The notes: a model not told the origin generated them from the letters alone. DNA of 34,378 bases from an uncultured Clostridia bacterium (GCA_947632235.1 CANROO010000006.1:1-34378); one strand, 5' to 3'. Counted from the first letter of the stretch, positions 23,445 to 30,754 are shown. Numbers and translations: made by a program.

Positions 23445-23482
23445 ATGCCGAAAAATATACGCTTTTTTATATTTTTCGGCAT
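23445..23482 (-). promoter_or_regulatory. Long perfect hairpin in the hydrogenase-operon leader
   Basis: ATGCCGAAAAATATA pairs over 15 bp with TATATTTTTCGGCAT (loop of 8). It lies between the predicted transcription start (~23490) and the ribosome site, so the mRNA would begin with it. It could be a stabiliser, an operator, or a leftover terminator of the sirtuin operon upstream, although it lacks a T run on the minus strand. Confidence 0.55.
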
Positions 23483-23497
23483 TACATTCTCTTTGTA

Positions 23498-23526
23498 ATT
23501 TAAACATATTTTATTGTTTTTGTCAA
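23498..23526 (-). promoter_or_regulatory. Promoter of the sensory-hydrogenase operon
   Basis: Perfect TTGACA (23521-23526), 17-bp spacer, TTAAAT (23498-23503) on the minus strand. Confidence 0.65.
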
Positions 23527-23605
23527 GTAAGCTGACGCAATTTACAACATATTTACAGTAATATGATAAAAGGAGCCTGTCAGAAATATTTTGTGACGAA
23601 CATGC

Positions 23606-24493
23606 TTATCCGATATATAAGCTCCGGGACAGCATTGCGAGCACATCACCTATGTCCTTATTTATGCACACGGCTCTGTCGGAAATATCGTGCGGGCAGT
23701 CGCAGCCGTCAATATTTATGCATACATACAGGGCATTTTTGTTTTCTGCCGTCATGCGCATGAAAGGAAACTTTATTATAACGGGAGTGTTATAGCCCAC
23801 TCCAAGCTCAAGGAATACTATATTTTTATTCTTATTCTCTTTTATAAAATCGAAATAGCGTCCGCAGGCTCTGTGCCAGCCCTCATCCTCCGCAAAACGG
23901 TCATCTGCTCGCAGATTCATAGCCATGGGCGCTCCGCATACGGGGCATTTCGGAATAAGATCGTGCGGTATCTTCATATTGCTCTGTTCCTTGAGCATAA
24001 GACTTATTGTTTCCTCGTTGTCATATGTTTTGTTACAGCAGGGTACGGAGCACTGAAAAAGTCCGTAATCGCCTTGTGTATAAAAAAGTCTGTCCTTGTC
24101 AAAGCCCGCCTTTTGAAAGCAATGGTCTACATTTGTGGTTATAACAAAATAGTTCTTATGCTTCACAAGTTCAAAAAGTTCTTCATAAACAGGTTTGGGA
24201 GCGTCCATATATCTGTTTATGTATATATATCTGCTCCAGTATGCCCAATATTCCTCCGCCGACGAAAAGGGATAAAATCCGCCGGAATACATATCCTCAA
24301 AGCCGTATTTTTCTATAAAATCTCTGAAATACGCATAGAAGCGCTCTCCGCCGTATGTAAAGCCCGCAGATGTTGAAAGTCCTGCGCCTGCGCCTATCAA
24401 AACGGCATCGGAAGAATCAATAGCCTTTTTTATTCTATCTATATTTTCCGATAAGCTCTGCATATATTCTGTAGTCGATGTCCTTGAAAACAT
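23606..24493 (-). CDS. Class M sirtuin (macrodomain-linked SirTM), protein ADP-ribosyltransferase
   Basis: A 295-aa sirtuin. NAD loop GAGAGLSTSAGF (residues 34-45), TTNVDHCF (Asn121, Asp123), four-Cys zinc site (CSVPCC, CPVC). The deacetylase His is replaced by Gln140 in YTQGDYG. The Asn121/Asp123/Gln140 spacing equals the Asn118/Asp120/Gln137 set I recall for streptococcal SirTM, which transfers ADP-ribose to a lipoylated GcvH-L. Start at MFSRTS chosen for GAGGTGATATTCA; it overlaps the macrodomain gene by 59 bp, so the two are tightly coupled. Usual partners GcvH-L and LplA2 are not visible in the window, so the acceptor is unknown. Confidence 0.9.
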   Translation of the reverse strand: MFSRTSTTEYMQSLSENIDRIKKAIDSSDAVLIGAGAGLSTSAGFTYGGERFYAYFRDFIEKYGFEDMYSGGFYPFSSAEEYWAYWSRYIYINRYMDAPKPVYEELFELVKHKNYFVITTNVDHCFQKAGFDKDRLFYTQGDYGLFQCSVPCCNKTYDNEETISLMLKEQSNMKIPHDLIPKCPVCGAPMAMNLRADDRFAEDEGWHRACGRYFDFIKENKNKNIVFLELGVGYNTPVIIKFPFMRMTAENKNALYVCINIDGCDCPHDISDRAVCINKDIGDVLAMLSRSLYIG

Positions 24494-25211
24494 TGAATAT
24501 CACCTCAATTTTACTGTTATTGCGCCTTTTGAAATCTAATACGGTGTTCACGGCAATATACGCGGCCTCGTCATTGGGGAAATGAAATTCACCCGTGGAT
24601 ATACAACAGAAGGCAAGACTATTTACATTGTTTTCTTCCGCAGCAATAAGACATGATCTATAGCAAGAAGCCAAAAGCTCTCTGTCGTGCTCGGTAATAC
24701 TACCCGTTATCATAGGTCCTACGGTGTGGATAACATATTTACACGGCAGGTTGAAGGCAGGCGTTATTTTTGCTCTGCCCACAGGCTCGTCAAAACCCTG
24801 TTTTTGCATAAGCTCTGCACAGTATATCCTGAGCTGTATGCCCGAAAAAGAATGTATGCAGTTGTCTATACAGCCGTGCAGAGGATAATAACAGCCCGTC
24901 ATACCGCTGTTTGCGGCATTCACTACAGCTCCGCACTTAAGCGATGTTATATCGCCCTGCCAAAGATATATACCCTCTCTCAGCGGCTTAAGAGTGCTGT
25001 AATCCGTAACAGCTCTGTGCCTTAATTCCTCCCGGAGATACTCGTCCTGTATTTTAAGAAAATCGGGACTTATGGGCTTTGGCATACGCACATTCATAAG
25101 CGAACGCAGAAGCCTTTTCTTATCCTCTGTTTTATTTGGCATATCGACGGAATATTTACCCTCGCCTATAAGATATTCAATTAAATAAACAAGTCTTTGC
25201 TCCTGTGTCAT
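24435..25211 (-). CDS. Zinc-type macrodomain protein, ADP-ribosyl hydrolase
   Basis: A 258-aa protein: helical N-terminus (1-75), then a macrodomain with GDITSLKCGAVVNAANS (about residues 86-102), the zinc/active-site segment GCYYPLHGCIDNCIHSFSG (about 106-124), KYVIHTVGP and CCISTGEFHFP. This is the zinc-dependent macrodomain class that travels with SirTM and removes ADP-ribose from its target. AGAGGTAATGAA precedes the ATG. It sits 4 bp after the FMN/ferredoxin gene and overlaps the sirtuin, in one operon. Confidence 0.92.
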   Translation of the reverse strand: MTQEQRLVYLIEYLIGEGKYSVDMPNKTEDKKRLLRSLMNVRMPKPISPDFLKIQDEYLREELRHRAVTDYSTLKPLREGIYLWQGDITSLKCGAVVNAANSGMTGCYYPLHGCIDNCIHSFSGIQLRIYCAELMQKQGFDEPVGRAKITPAFNLPCKYVIHTVGPMITGSITEHDRELLASCYRSCLIAAEENNVNSLAFCCISTGEFHFPNDEAAYIAVNTVLDFKRRNNSKIEVIFNVFKDIDYRIYAELIGKYR

Positions 25212-25215
25212 TTCA

Positions 25216-25830
25216 TTACCTCTTTTCCACTGCCCCGAACGGACATATATCCCTGCATATTCCGCAGTGCAGGCAGTGTGACTGTTCTATTTTATAGGGA
25301 CTGCCCTGTTCTATACACCTTTGAGGACATTTATCAGCGCAGGCTCCGCACCCATGGCATTTATCCGTTATGACATAGCCTCTGAAAACTACACTGCCCT
25401 TGCCTATGGTATAGCTTTCTCTGAAAATGGGATTAACACCCAGATTGAAATACTCTATCCTTGCATCGGCTATCTTGAACACAATGCCTGCCATAAGTCG
25501 GGTATCATCGGGATATAGATTATAAAGATAGGGATATTTTTCAAAAATTAGGTCGATATATTTTTGTTGATTTTCTTCCTCAACAGGTACAGCCTTTGAC
25601 GAAAGTCTTATCATTTCCTTATACTTAGTATAGCCCAGCACCTGAACACGCCCGTCCGAAAGAAGCTCTTCGCAGAAGGACTTACCCTTTGCCGTAAAAA
25701 AATACATTGCGTCGGGCTCGTAGTATACGGCGCTTATATTCCTTATCTGAGGATCACCGTATTTATCTGCGGTGGCAAAGGCGAGAACGCCCACATATTC
25801 CAGTTTTTTCAAGCATAATTCCGCATTCAT
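25216..25830 (-). CDS. FMN-binding split-barrel (PPOX-like) protein fused to 2x[4Fe-4S] ferredoxin
   Basis: A 204-aa protein. Residues ~1-135 are a pyridoxamine-phosphate-oxidase-like flavin barrel (GVLAFATADKYGDPQIRNIS, AMYFFTAKGKSF). Residues ~155-200 carry two 4Fe-4S motifs, CHGCGACADKCP and CLHCGICRDICP. This implies electron transfer between ferredoxin-type donors and a flavin or deazaflavin substrate in the cytoplasm. GAGGTG overlaps the end of the nitroreductase gene. Within the operon it could supply electrons to the nitroreductase or the radical SAM enzyme; that is inference. Confidence 0.85.
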   Translation of the reverse strand: MNAELCLKKLEYVGVLAFATADKYGDPQIRNISAVYYEPDAMYFFTAKGKSFCEELLSDGRVQVLGYTKYKEMIRLSSKAVPVEEENQQKYIDLIFEKYPYLYNLYPDDTRLMAGIVFKIADARIEYFNLGVNPIFRESYTIGKGSVVFRGYVITDKCHGCGACADKCPQRCIEQGSPYKIEQSHCLHCGICRDICPFGAVEKR

Positions 25831-25833
25831 TTT

Positions 25834-26418
25834 TTACACCTCGTCTATAATGATACTCCTGTTTTCTCTCCTCGGCTTTACGGAGGGATATTCTCCGTCA
25901 CAGCAGCCGAGCGTTACAAAGCACCTTGCAATATAATCATCAGGAACGCCCCATTTTTTCATATATTCTCTGCCCTCGTCACAGTCAAAGGTCTCCTCCG
26001 CTCTTGACACTATGCACGAGGATATGCCGAGAGAATAAGCCTCCATAAGCATTGTTTCGGCACAGCAGAAGGCATCGGGAATGCCGAATATGAAATTTTT
26101 CTGCGCAAATATTATACAGACAGACGGCGCACCGTAAAAGCCGTTTTTTATTTCGGGCGAATCTATCACGCTGGGCTGTTCCTTTGAAACAAAGGAGCCT
26201 ATGAGATTTGACCTGTCAAAGCGAGCCATATTCATTATGCCCAGCTTTTTTGCAAGCCCGGCATTGTGTATGCCCACTATCATGCTCCTCTGACCTCCGC
26301 CCGCATTTGAAGCATATGTTCCCGCCTCTATTATTTTTTCGAGCTTTTCGCGCGGTATCTGCTCGTCTGTATATTTTCTTACAGAGCGCCTCATTTTTAT
26401 GTCTTCCAATAATTCCAT
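25834..26418 (-). CDS. Nitroreductase-family flavoprotein
   Basis: Start at MELLEDIKMRRSVRKY (AAGGAGACAG upstream), sharing one base with the maturase stop (TAATG). The 194-aa product has the FMN phosphate motif RRSVRKY (about residues 10-16), YASNAGGGQRSM, and GISSCIVSRAEE near the C-terminal FMN site. Members reduce nitro groups, enones or, in RiPP clusters, oxidise azolines or reduce dehydro-residues. Its position between a radical SAM maturase and a PPOX/ferredoxin protein suggests a tailoring or redox-partner role. Confidence 0.87.
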   Translation of the reverse strand: MELLEDIKMRRSVRKYTDEQIPREKLEKIIEAGTYASNAGGGQRSMIVGIHNAGLAKKLGIMNMARFDRSNLIGSFVSKEQPSVIDSPEIKNGFYGAPSVCIIFAQKNFIFGIPDAFCCAETMLMEAYSLGISSCIVSRAEETFDCDEGREYMKKWGVPDDYIARCFVTLGCCDGEYPSVKPRRENRSIIIDEV

Positions 26419-27452
26419 TATTCTGTCTCCTTCCAGCACTGTGGGTCGGCGGAATAAAAATCGCCGTTCACTCCCGAGGCAACGGCAGGACAGCCCCTGC
26501 ACCATGCCTTGAGCTCACATTTTGAGCATTTTACAAATTTATCATATTGTCGGTATTTTTCCATTTCGCACACCCATACATCGGCAAGCCTGTCCTCAAA
26601 TACATTGGACACCCTGCTGTTCTGCACTCTTCTGCAGGCGTAGACATCGCCGTTCGGAAGTATGGTAAGGTGACAGTTTCCGCAGCTGCAGCCGCCGTAT
26701 ATAACGCCCTCTTCAGCATCCGAAGGTATTTTGAATTTGCCGTTTTCATAGTCGTACAGCGTCCAGAGGTGGTCCTTTTTGTTGAAATAGGTCTCACAGC
26801 CCATAGCCTCGTATTCGCTGAATTTTTTGTCGCATTTTTCAAGCAGTGCCCTGTATCTCAAGGGCTCTATGCCCTTTTCTCCGCTTCCGCTTGAAGGGCA
26901 GTATCTTGCAAAGGCAAATATATCCGCCTTATACTTTACAACGGTATCTATAATGTCCGGTACTTCGTCTATATTCACTTCGGACACGGTAGTCATTATA
27001 ACAGCTTTTATGTCCGCTTTTTTTATGCAGTCTATCTTTTCAAGCGTTATGTCAAATGAGCCCTTTTTTCTGAACCAGTCGTGAGTTTTTCGCATACCGT
27101 CAAGCGAAAGCTGATATTTTTCACATCCGCAGTCCTTAAGTCTTCGGCAAACCTCATAATTCAGATGAAAGGGATTGCCCAATACAGTAAAAGGTATATC
27201 CTTTGACTTCAGAAGCTCGGCAAGCCTCCAAAAATCGGGGTGAAGTATGGGGTCGCCTCCCGTTATGTAAAAATAGGGATATTTATTGTAAACAAGGCAG
27301 AAATCCTCACAGTTTGCTATGACCTCACGCATATTTTCAAGGCTCATCGTCTGCGTTTTTTTATGTTCATTTCCCGAAAAAATATAGCAGTGCTTACAGC
27401 GCTGATCACATTCGTCCGTAATGTGCCACTGAAAGGCAAAATAATCTCTCAT
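26418..27452 (-). CDS. Radical SAM/SPASM peptide maturase (ACGX-system type)
   Basis: Start at MRDYFAFQWH (GAGG, 8 nt); the track's longer form has no ribosome site. The 344-aa enzyme has the SAM [4Fe-4S] motif CDQRCKHC (Cys15, 19, 22), then FYITGGDPILHP and QLSLDGM. A C-terminal SPASM domain has about seven Cys (CSCGNCHL, DVYACRR, CSKCELKAWCRGCP, DPQCW) for auxiliary clusters. SPASM maturases form thioether or other cross-links on ribosomal peptides. The Cys-repeat precursor is encoded 68 bp upstream. I recall an NCBI family described as radical SAM/SPASM, ACGX system, which this fits; the chemistry is not established to my knowledge. Confidence 0.88.
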   Translation of the reverse strand: MRDYFAFQWHITDECDQRCKHCYIFSGNEHKKTQTMSLENMREVIANCEDFCLVYNKYPYFYITGGDPILHPDFWRLAELLKSKDIPFTVLGNPFHLNYEVCRRLKDCGCEKYQLSLDGMRKTHDWFRKKGSFDITLEKIDCIKKADIKAVIMTTVSEVNIDEVPDIIDTVVKYKADIFAFARYCPSSGSGEKGIEPLRYRALLEKCDKKFSEYEAMGCETYFNKKDHLWTLYDYENGKFKIPSDAEEGVIYGGCSCGNCHLTILPNGDVYACRRVQNSRVSNVFEDRLADVWVCEMEKYRQYDKFVKCSKCELKAWCRGCPAVASGVNGDFYSADPQCWKETE

Positions 27453-27487
27453 AGTAATTACCTCGCAAAAAACAATATGACAATTTA

Positions 27488-27512
27488 TGCTCCCGGCAAT
27501 AAAGCGGGAGCA
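27488..27512 (-). promoter_or_regulatory. Intra-operon hairpin between precursor peptide and maturase
   Basis: On the minus strand TGCTCCCG pairs with CGGGAGCA (9-nt loop), followed by TAAATTG rather than a solid T run. A leaky terminator here would let the precursor outnumber the enzymes, a common RiPP arrangement. Confidence 0.6.
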
Positions 27513-27520
27513 CAAAAACA

Positions 27521-27682
27521 TTATTTGCCTCCTGCTCCGCAGGCTGTAGGCTTGTCGCCCGAACCGCAGGCAGAACCGCAGGCTGTGGGCTTATCGCCCG
27601 AACCGCAGGCTGTACCGCATGCCGATGAAGGCTTGTCATCCTTGCCTGCCGTGCGCCATCCGTAAATATCCGTAAGTGCCAT
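27521..27682 (-). CDS. ACGX-repeat Cys-rich precursor peptide (putative RiPP)
   Basis: The true start is MALTDIYGW (GGAGGGAGCAAT upstream), inside the track's 95-aa ORF. The 53-aa peptide has a leader of about 20 residues (MALTDIYGWRTAGKDDKPSS) and a core of tandem 13-residue repeats: ACGTACGSGDKPT, ACGSACGSGDKPT, ACGAGGK. Cys fall at 22, 26, 35, 39 and 48, each in an AC-G/x context. The repeats are 39 bp in DNA. It stands first in the operon before the radical SAM/SPASM gene and has no transport gene nearby, so the product may stay in the cell. Its final structure and function are unknown. Confidence 0.85.
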   Translation of the reverse strand: MALTDIYGWRTAGKDDKPSSACGTACGSGDKPTACGSACGSGDKPTACGAGGK

Positions 27683-27706
27683 ATTGCTCCCTCCTTGTAT
27701 TATATT

Positions 27707-27759
27707 AAGAGGTAACGCCTCTTTAAATAAATGATAGAATATTTTTATAAGATATACAA
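27707..27759 (-). promoter_or_regulatory. Promoter and start-site hairpin of the ACGX operon
   Basis: TTGTAT (27754-27759), 17-bp spacer, TATCAT (27731-27736) on the minus strand. An inverted repeat AAGAGG-TAACG-CCTCTT (27707-27723) lies at the predicted start of transcription and may be an operator or 5' hairpin. Confidence 0.5.
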
Positions 27760-27762
27760 GAA

Positions 27763-27786
27763 GGCACTTTTTTATTATATAGGCAC
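27763..27786. promoter_or_regulatory. Direct repeat in the divergent HxlR/ACGX control region
   Basis: AGGCAC occurs twice, 19 bp apart, between the two diverging promoters (AAGGCACTTTTTT and TAGGCACAAAAAA). The location suits an HxlR binding site, though such sites are normally inverted repeats. Confidence 0.3.
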
Positions 27787-27801
27787 AAAAAAGTAACTGT
27801 A

Positions 27802-27830
27802 TTGACACAGAGGATATAATGCATTATAAT
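27802..27830 (+). promoter_or_regulatory. Consensus sigma-A promoter of the HxlR gene
   Basis: TTGACA (27802-27807), exactly 17 bp, TATAAT (27825-27830): both hexamers perfect. A second TATAAT lies inside the spacer. Such a strong promoter before a regulator gene usually implies repression. Confidence 0.8.
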
Positions 27831-27878
27831 TTGATGTAACAGCAAAAACAAATGTAACACAAAATAATGGAGGTACAT

Positions 27879-28205
27879 ATGCTTAAAAAAGAAGAAATGC
27901 CCGACTGCCCCGTGGCGGTAACGGTACAGCTGATAGGGAGCAAATGGAAGCTTCTTATACTGAGAAATCTTATGGAGAGACCTTATAGGTTCAACGAGCT
28001 GCACAGGTCGCTCGAGGGTGTGAGCCAGAAGGTGCTTACAGACAGCCTGCGCTCGCTTGAAGCCGATGGCATAATTACAAGGACTGTATATCCCGAAGTC
28101 CCGCCGAAGGTGGTATACGCGCTTTCGGAGCTTGGAGAAAGCATAAAGCCCATATTGGACTCTATGAAGGCATGGGGAGAAAATTACAAAAAAATGAAGG
28201 CATAA
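27879..28205 (+). CDS. HxlR-family winged-helix regulator with N-terminal Cys
   Basis: Start at MLKKEEMPDC because GGAGGTACAT lies just upstream; the track begins four codons earlier. The 108-aa product is a canonical HxlR (DUF24) protein: CPVAVTVQLIGSKWKLLILR, the recognition region YRFNELHRSLEGVSQKVLTDSLRSLEADGI, and the wing with VYPEVPPKVVYALSELG. It has one Cys, before helix 1, the position that senses electrophiles or oxidants in B. subtilis YodB, CatR and HypR. It is divergent from the ACGX operon and is its obvious candidate regulator, probably also of itself. Confidence 0.9.
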   Translation: MLKKEEMPDCPVAVTVQLIGSKWKLLILRNLMERPYRFNELHRSLEGVSQKVLTDSLRSLEADGIITRTVYPEVPPKVVYALSELGESIKPILDSMKAWGENYKKMKA

Positions 28206-28230
28206 AAAGAGCGGAAAGCCCGCTCTTTTA
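28203..28230. terminator. Bidirectional terminator between HxlR and SGNH genes
   Basis: AAAAGAGCGG-AAAG-CCCGCTCTTTT, symmetric with A and T tracts; it serves both converging genes. Confidence 0.8.
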
Positions 28231-29277
28231 ATTTTTATATACGCTTTTATACCAGTCGGCGAAATATTTATCCGCCTTTTCTACTCCGCTGTGGTTGAGG
28301 TGGGCATCGTCCCTGAAATTTTCAGTCTCAAAAAGATCCTCGTTCTTATTTGCCATATTGAAATCCAGATATTCAAGTCCGTTGTCGTCTGCTATGCCCT
28401 GTATGAAGTCATGTATGCGGTCATAATTTTTGATATAGTCCATGGATACATTCGCTATGGGCGCAGTAACGAGGGTGAGGCGTATATTTTTTTCTCTGCA
28501 CATTTCTATGATCTCATCGAGATATTTAAGCTGTGCGGAGCTTGGCTCCCACTTCCTGCCGTCCATACCGCGGAACTGATTTGTCTTGTCAAATTCATCG
28601 GGAAGCATATTGTAATTGCAGTAGGTATAGCCTCTTGAACGATATTTTTCATAGCCCTCCTGCTTCTGCTTGGCAGGCGTATAAACGCCGAGACCGTTTT
28701 CAAGCCTTTCCTTGAGCTTGCTGTTTCTGTAGGCGAAATAGTCCGCCTGATAGCGGAATATATTTACACTGTACTTTATTTTTTCGCTGAGTGGGAAAAC
28801 ATCATCTATATATGCCTCCTCCAAGGGCTTATTCCTAAGCACCTGAAAGAGATAGCCCGCCTGCGTTATCTCAAAATCGTCGTCAAGCATATCCCAGTAT
28901 ACCTCAAGCACCACATCCTTGGGCGTGTGATAATTGAGCACCTCTTTTAATGTGTAGCAGGTGGAATCCATATGCTGAAGAGGCATACCCAGCTGATAAC
29001 TGCTTGTGCCGAGATATTGATCCACTATAAGAGGGTCAAAAGTACAATATGAATGCGATGAGCCTATGAACACCATATCAAGGCTGTTTTGGGGGAGTGA
29101 ATAAAATTCCTCCCAACGGCTCTTGTTGTAGTCGTTTATTTTGTTTTCGGTCGAGGCAACGGAATATTTATCGCCGACATATTTTACAAGAGGGAGCATA
29201 AGAGCCGTGAAAAGCAACACTTTAAGTATAAAAAGCAGTATTTCCTTAAAACTGGAAGTATATGAATTGTCCGCCAC
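28228..29277 (-). CDS. SGNH-fold/AlgX-like surface protein paired with MBOAT
   Basis: A 349-aa protein starting at a GTG that overlaps the MBOAT gene by 32 bp. One N-terminal membrane helix (about residues 11-30) is followed by an extracellular domain with the SGNH-type nucleophile motif FIGSSHSYCTFD (about 70-81), TAPIANVSM and the catalytic pair DDAHLNHSG near the C-terminus. MBOAT/SGNH pairs transfer acyl (usually acetyl) groups across the membrane to surface polysaccharides; the MBOAT passes the group and the SGNH partner places it. The acceptor polymer is unknown: no teichoic acid or glycan synthesis gene is adjacent. Confidence 0.83.
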   Translation of the reverse strand: MADNSYTSSFKEILLFILKVLLFTALMLPLVKYVGDKYSVASTENKINDYNKSRWEEFYSLPQNSLDMVFIGSSHSYCTFDPLIVDQYLGTSSYQLGMPLQHMDSTCYTLKEVLNYHTPKDVVLEVYWDMLDDDFEITQAGYLFQVLRNKPLEEAYIDDVFPLSEKIKYSVNIFRYQADYFAYRNSKLKERLENGLGVYTPAKQKQEGYEKYRSRGYTYCNYNMLPDEFDKTNQFRGMDGRKWEPSSAQLKYLDEIIEMCREKNIRLTLVTAPIANVSMDYIKNYDRIHDFIQGIADDNGLEYLDFNMANKNEDLFETENFRDDAHLNHSGVEKADKYFADWYKSVYKN

Positions 29278-30685
29278 CGCTGAACACCCCCATTGCTAAA
29301 ATTACAGCCGTAAGCGCATAGTAATACCCGAACCTCACAACAAAAGGACATCTGTCCATAAGACTGTGAATATCGGAGCCTAGGCTCACAAGCTCGCTTA
29401 AAAACAGTATGAGTATCGCGCCGAGCACGAGCACTATTTCAAAAAGCTGAAGTCCCATGCCGTTGAATACCTCATAGAGATACTGCGCATTGCCTATCAT
29501 ATTTATGTCGCTGAATATATTGCTGACTATATAAAAGCTGTCGGATATGGTATTTGCCCTGAAAAATATCCACGCAAAAACAACGAGTATAAGCGTTATT
29601 ATCCACCTGAAGAACGAAAAAACAAAGTTGTCCCATTTGGGGAGTATGCTGTTTTTTATATCGCCTATCACCTGATATAATCCGTGCAGACCGCCCCAGA
29701 GCACATAGGTCCAGTTTGCCCCGTGCCAAAGACCGCTGACAAGGAATGTGACCATGAGGTTGAAATATTTTCTGAGCCTTGAGCATCTGCTGCCGCCCAA
29801 AGGTATATACACATAGTCCCTGAACCATGTCGAAAGAGAAATGTGCCATCTGCGCCAGAATTCCTTTATGCTCCTTGAAAAATAAGGGCTGTCAAAGTTA
29901 TACATGAGGTCTATGCCGAGTATTTTTCCGCAGCCGCGCGCAATGTCGCTGTAACCGCTGAAATCGCCGTATATCTGCAATGTAAAGAAAAGCGCCGCCG
30001 TTATGAAGGCTATGCCCTTGAAATTGCGGCAGTCATTGAATACCGTATCCACGAGTACAGACGCTCTGTCGGCAATGACTATCTTCTTGAAATAACCCAT
30101 TATCATAAGCCTTATGCCGAGAGAGAAATTTTTGACATTTATTTTTTTGCGCGTGAAAAGCTGATTTAAAAGCCTGTCCGCCCTCTCTATGGGACCTGCC
30201 ACAAGCTGTGGGAAGAAGGTGACAAAGAGCGAGAACTTGAAGTAATTTTTCTCGGGCTTATAGCTTTTTTTGTATATATCTATGGTGTAGCTTGCCGCCT
30301 GGAAGGTATAGAAGGATATACCCATAGGCAGAATAATATCAAAGTCCTTTATGGGATACTGCCAACCGAAATGCTCATAAAGCGCCATGAAGCTGTGATT
30401 TACAAACATCATATATTTGAATATAAAGAGCATGCCGAAATTTATAATAAGGCTCAGTATAAGTATGAGCCTTGCTCTGTGCCTGTATTTATCTATAAGC
30501 AGGGCGGAACCCCAGTTGACAAGGGTAGAAATGACTATGAGCACTATGAGCTCGGCTCTCCAGCACATATAGAAAATACAGCTTGCTATAAGAAGCATTA
30601 TCCACCTGAGCTTATGAGGCAGAGTATAGTAAAGAAATACCACAACCGCAAAAAATATTATAAAGTCAAGAGAATTGAATAACAT
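29246..30685 (-). CDS. MBOAT-family membrane O-acyltransferase (AlgI/DltB-like)
   Basis: Start at MLFNSLDF (AAGGAGAAAGCC); the track's extension lacks a ribosome site. The 479-aa protein has about eleven membrane helices. It carries the family segments LPMGISFYTFQAASYTID, FPQLVAGPIER, QIYGDFSGYSDIARG and EFWRRWHISLSTWFRDYVYIPLGG. The catalytic-site histidine lies in SGLWHGANWTYVLWG. It would move an acyl group from a cytoplasmic donor to the outer face for the adjacent SGNH protein. It is the first gene of a two-gene operon. Confidence 0.93.
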   Translation of the reverse strand: MLFNSLDFIIFFAVVVFLYYTLPHKLRWIMLLIASCIFYMCWRAELIVLIVISTLVNWGSALLIDKYRHRARLILILSLIINFGMLFIFKYMMFVNHSFMALYEHFGWQYPIKDFDIILPMGISFYTFQAASYTIDIYKKSYKPEKNYFKFSLFVTFFPQLVAGPIERADRLLNQLFTRKKINVKNFSLGIRLMIMGYFKKIVIADRASVLVDTVFNDCRNFKGIAFITAALFFTLQIYGDFSGYSDIARGCGKILGIDLMYNFDSPYFSRSIKEFWRRWHISLSTWFRDYVYIPLGGSRCSRLRKYFNLMVTFLVSGLWHGANWTYVLWGGLHGLYQVIGDIKNSILPKWDNFVFSFFRWIITLILVVFAWIFFRANTISDSFYIVSNIFSDINMIGNAQYLYEVFNGMGLQLFEIVLVLGAILILFLSELVSLGSDIHSLMDRCPFVVRFGYYYALTAVILAMGVFSGGGQFIYFQF

Positions 30686-30717
30686 GGCTTTCTCCTTAAT
30701 TACACAATGATAATACA

Positions 30718-30746
30718 AGTATAAAACATTTTTGAGTATATTTCAA
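30718..30746 (-). promoter_or_regulatory. Promoter of the MBOAT-SGNH operon
   Basis: TTGAAA (30741-30746), 17 bp, TATACT (30718-30723) on the minus strand. Confidence 0.65.
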
Positions 30747-30754
30747 CAAAAGAC

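Noticed and set aside
27535-27650. CRISPR-like short tandem repeats
   Set aside because: The 39-bp units are contiguous, without spacers, and encode the ACGX repeats.
27240-27665. 141-aa plus-strand ORF with PEPQAVGLS repeats
   Set aside because: Antisense reading of the maturase start and the Cys-repeat peptide; the repeats are the mirror of the 39-bp coding repeats.
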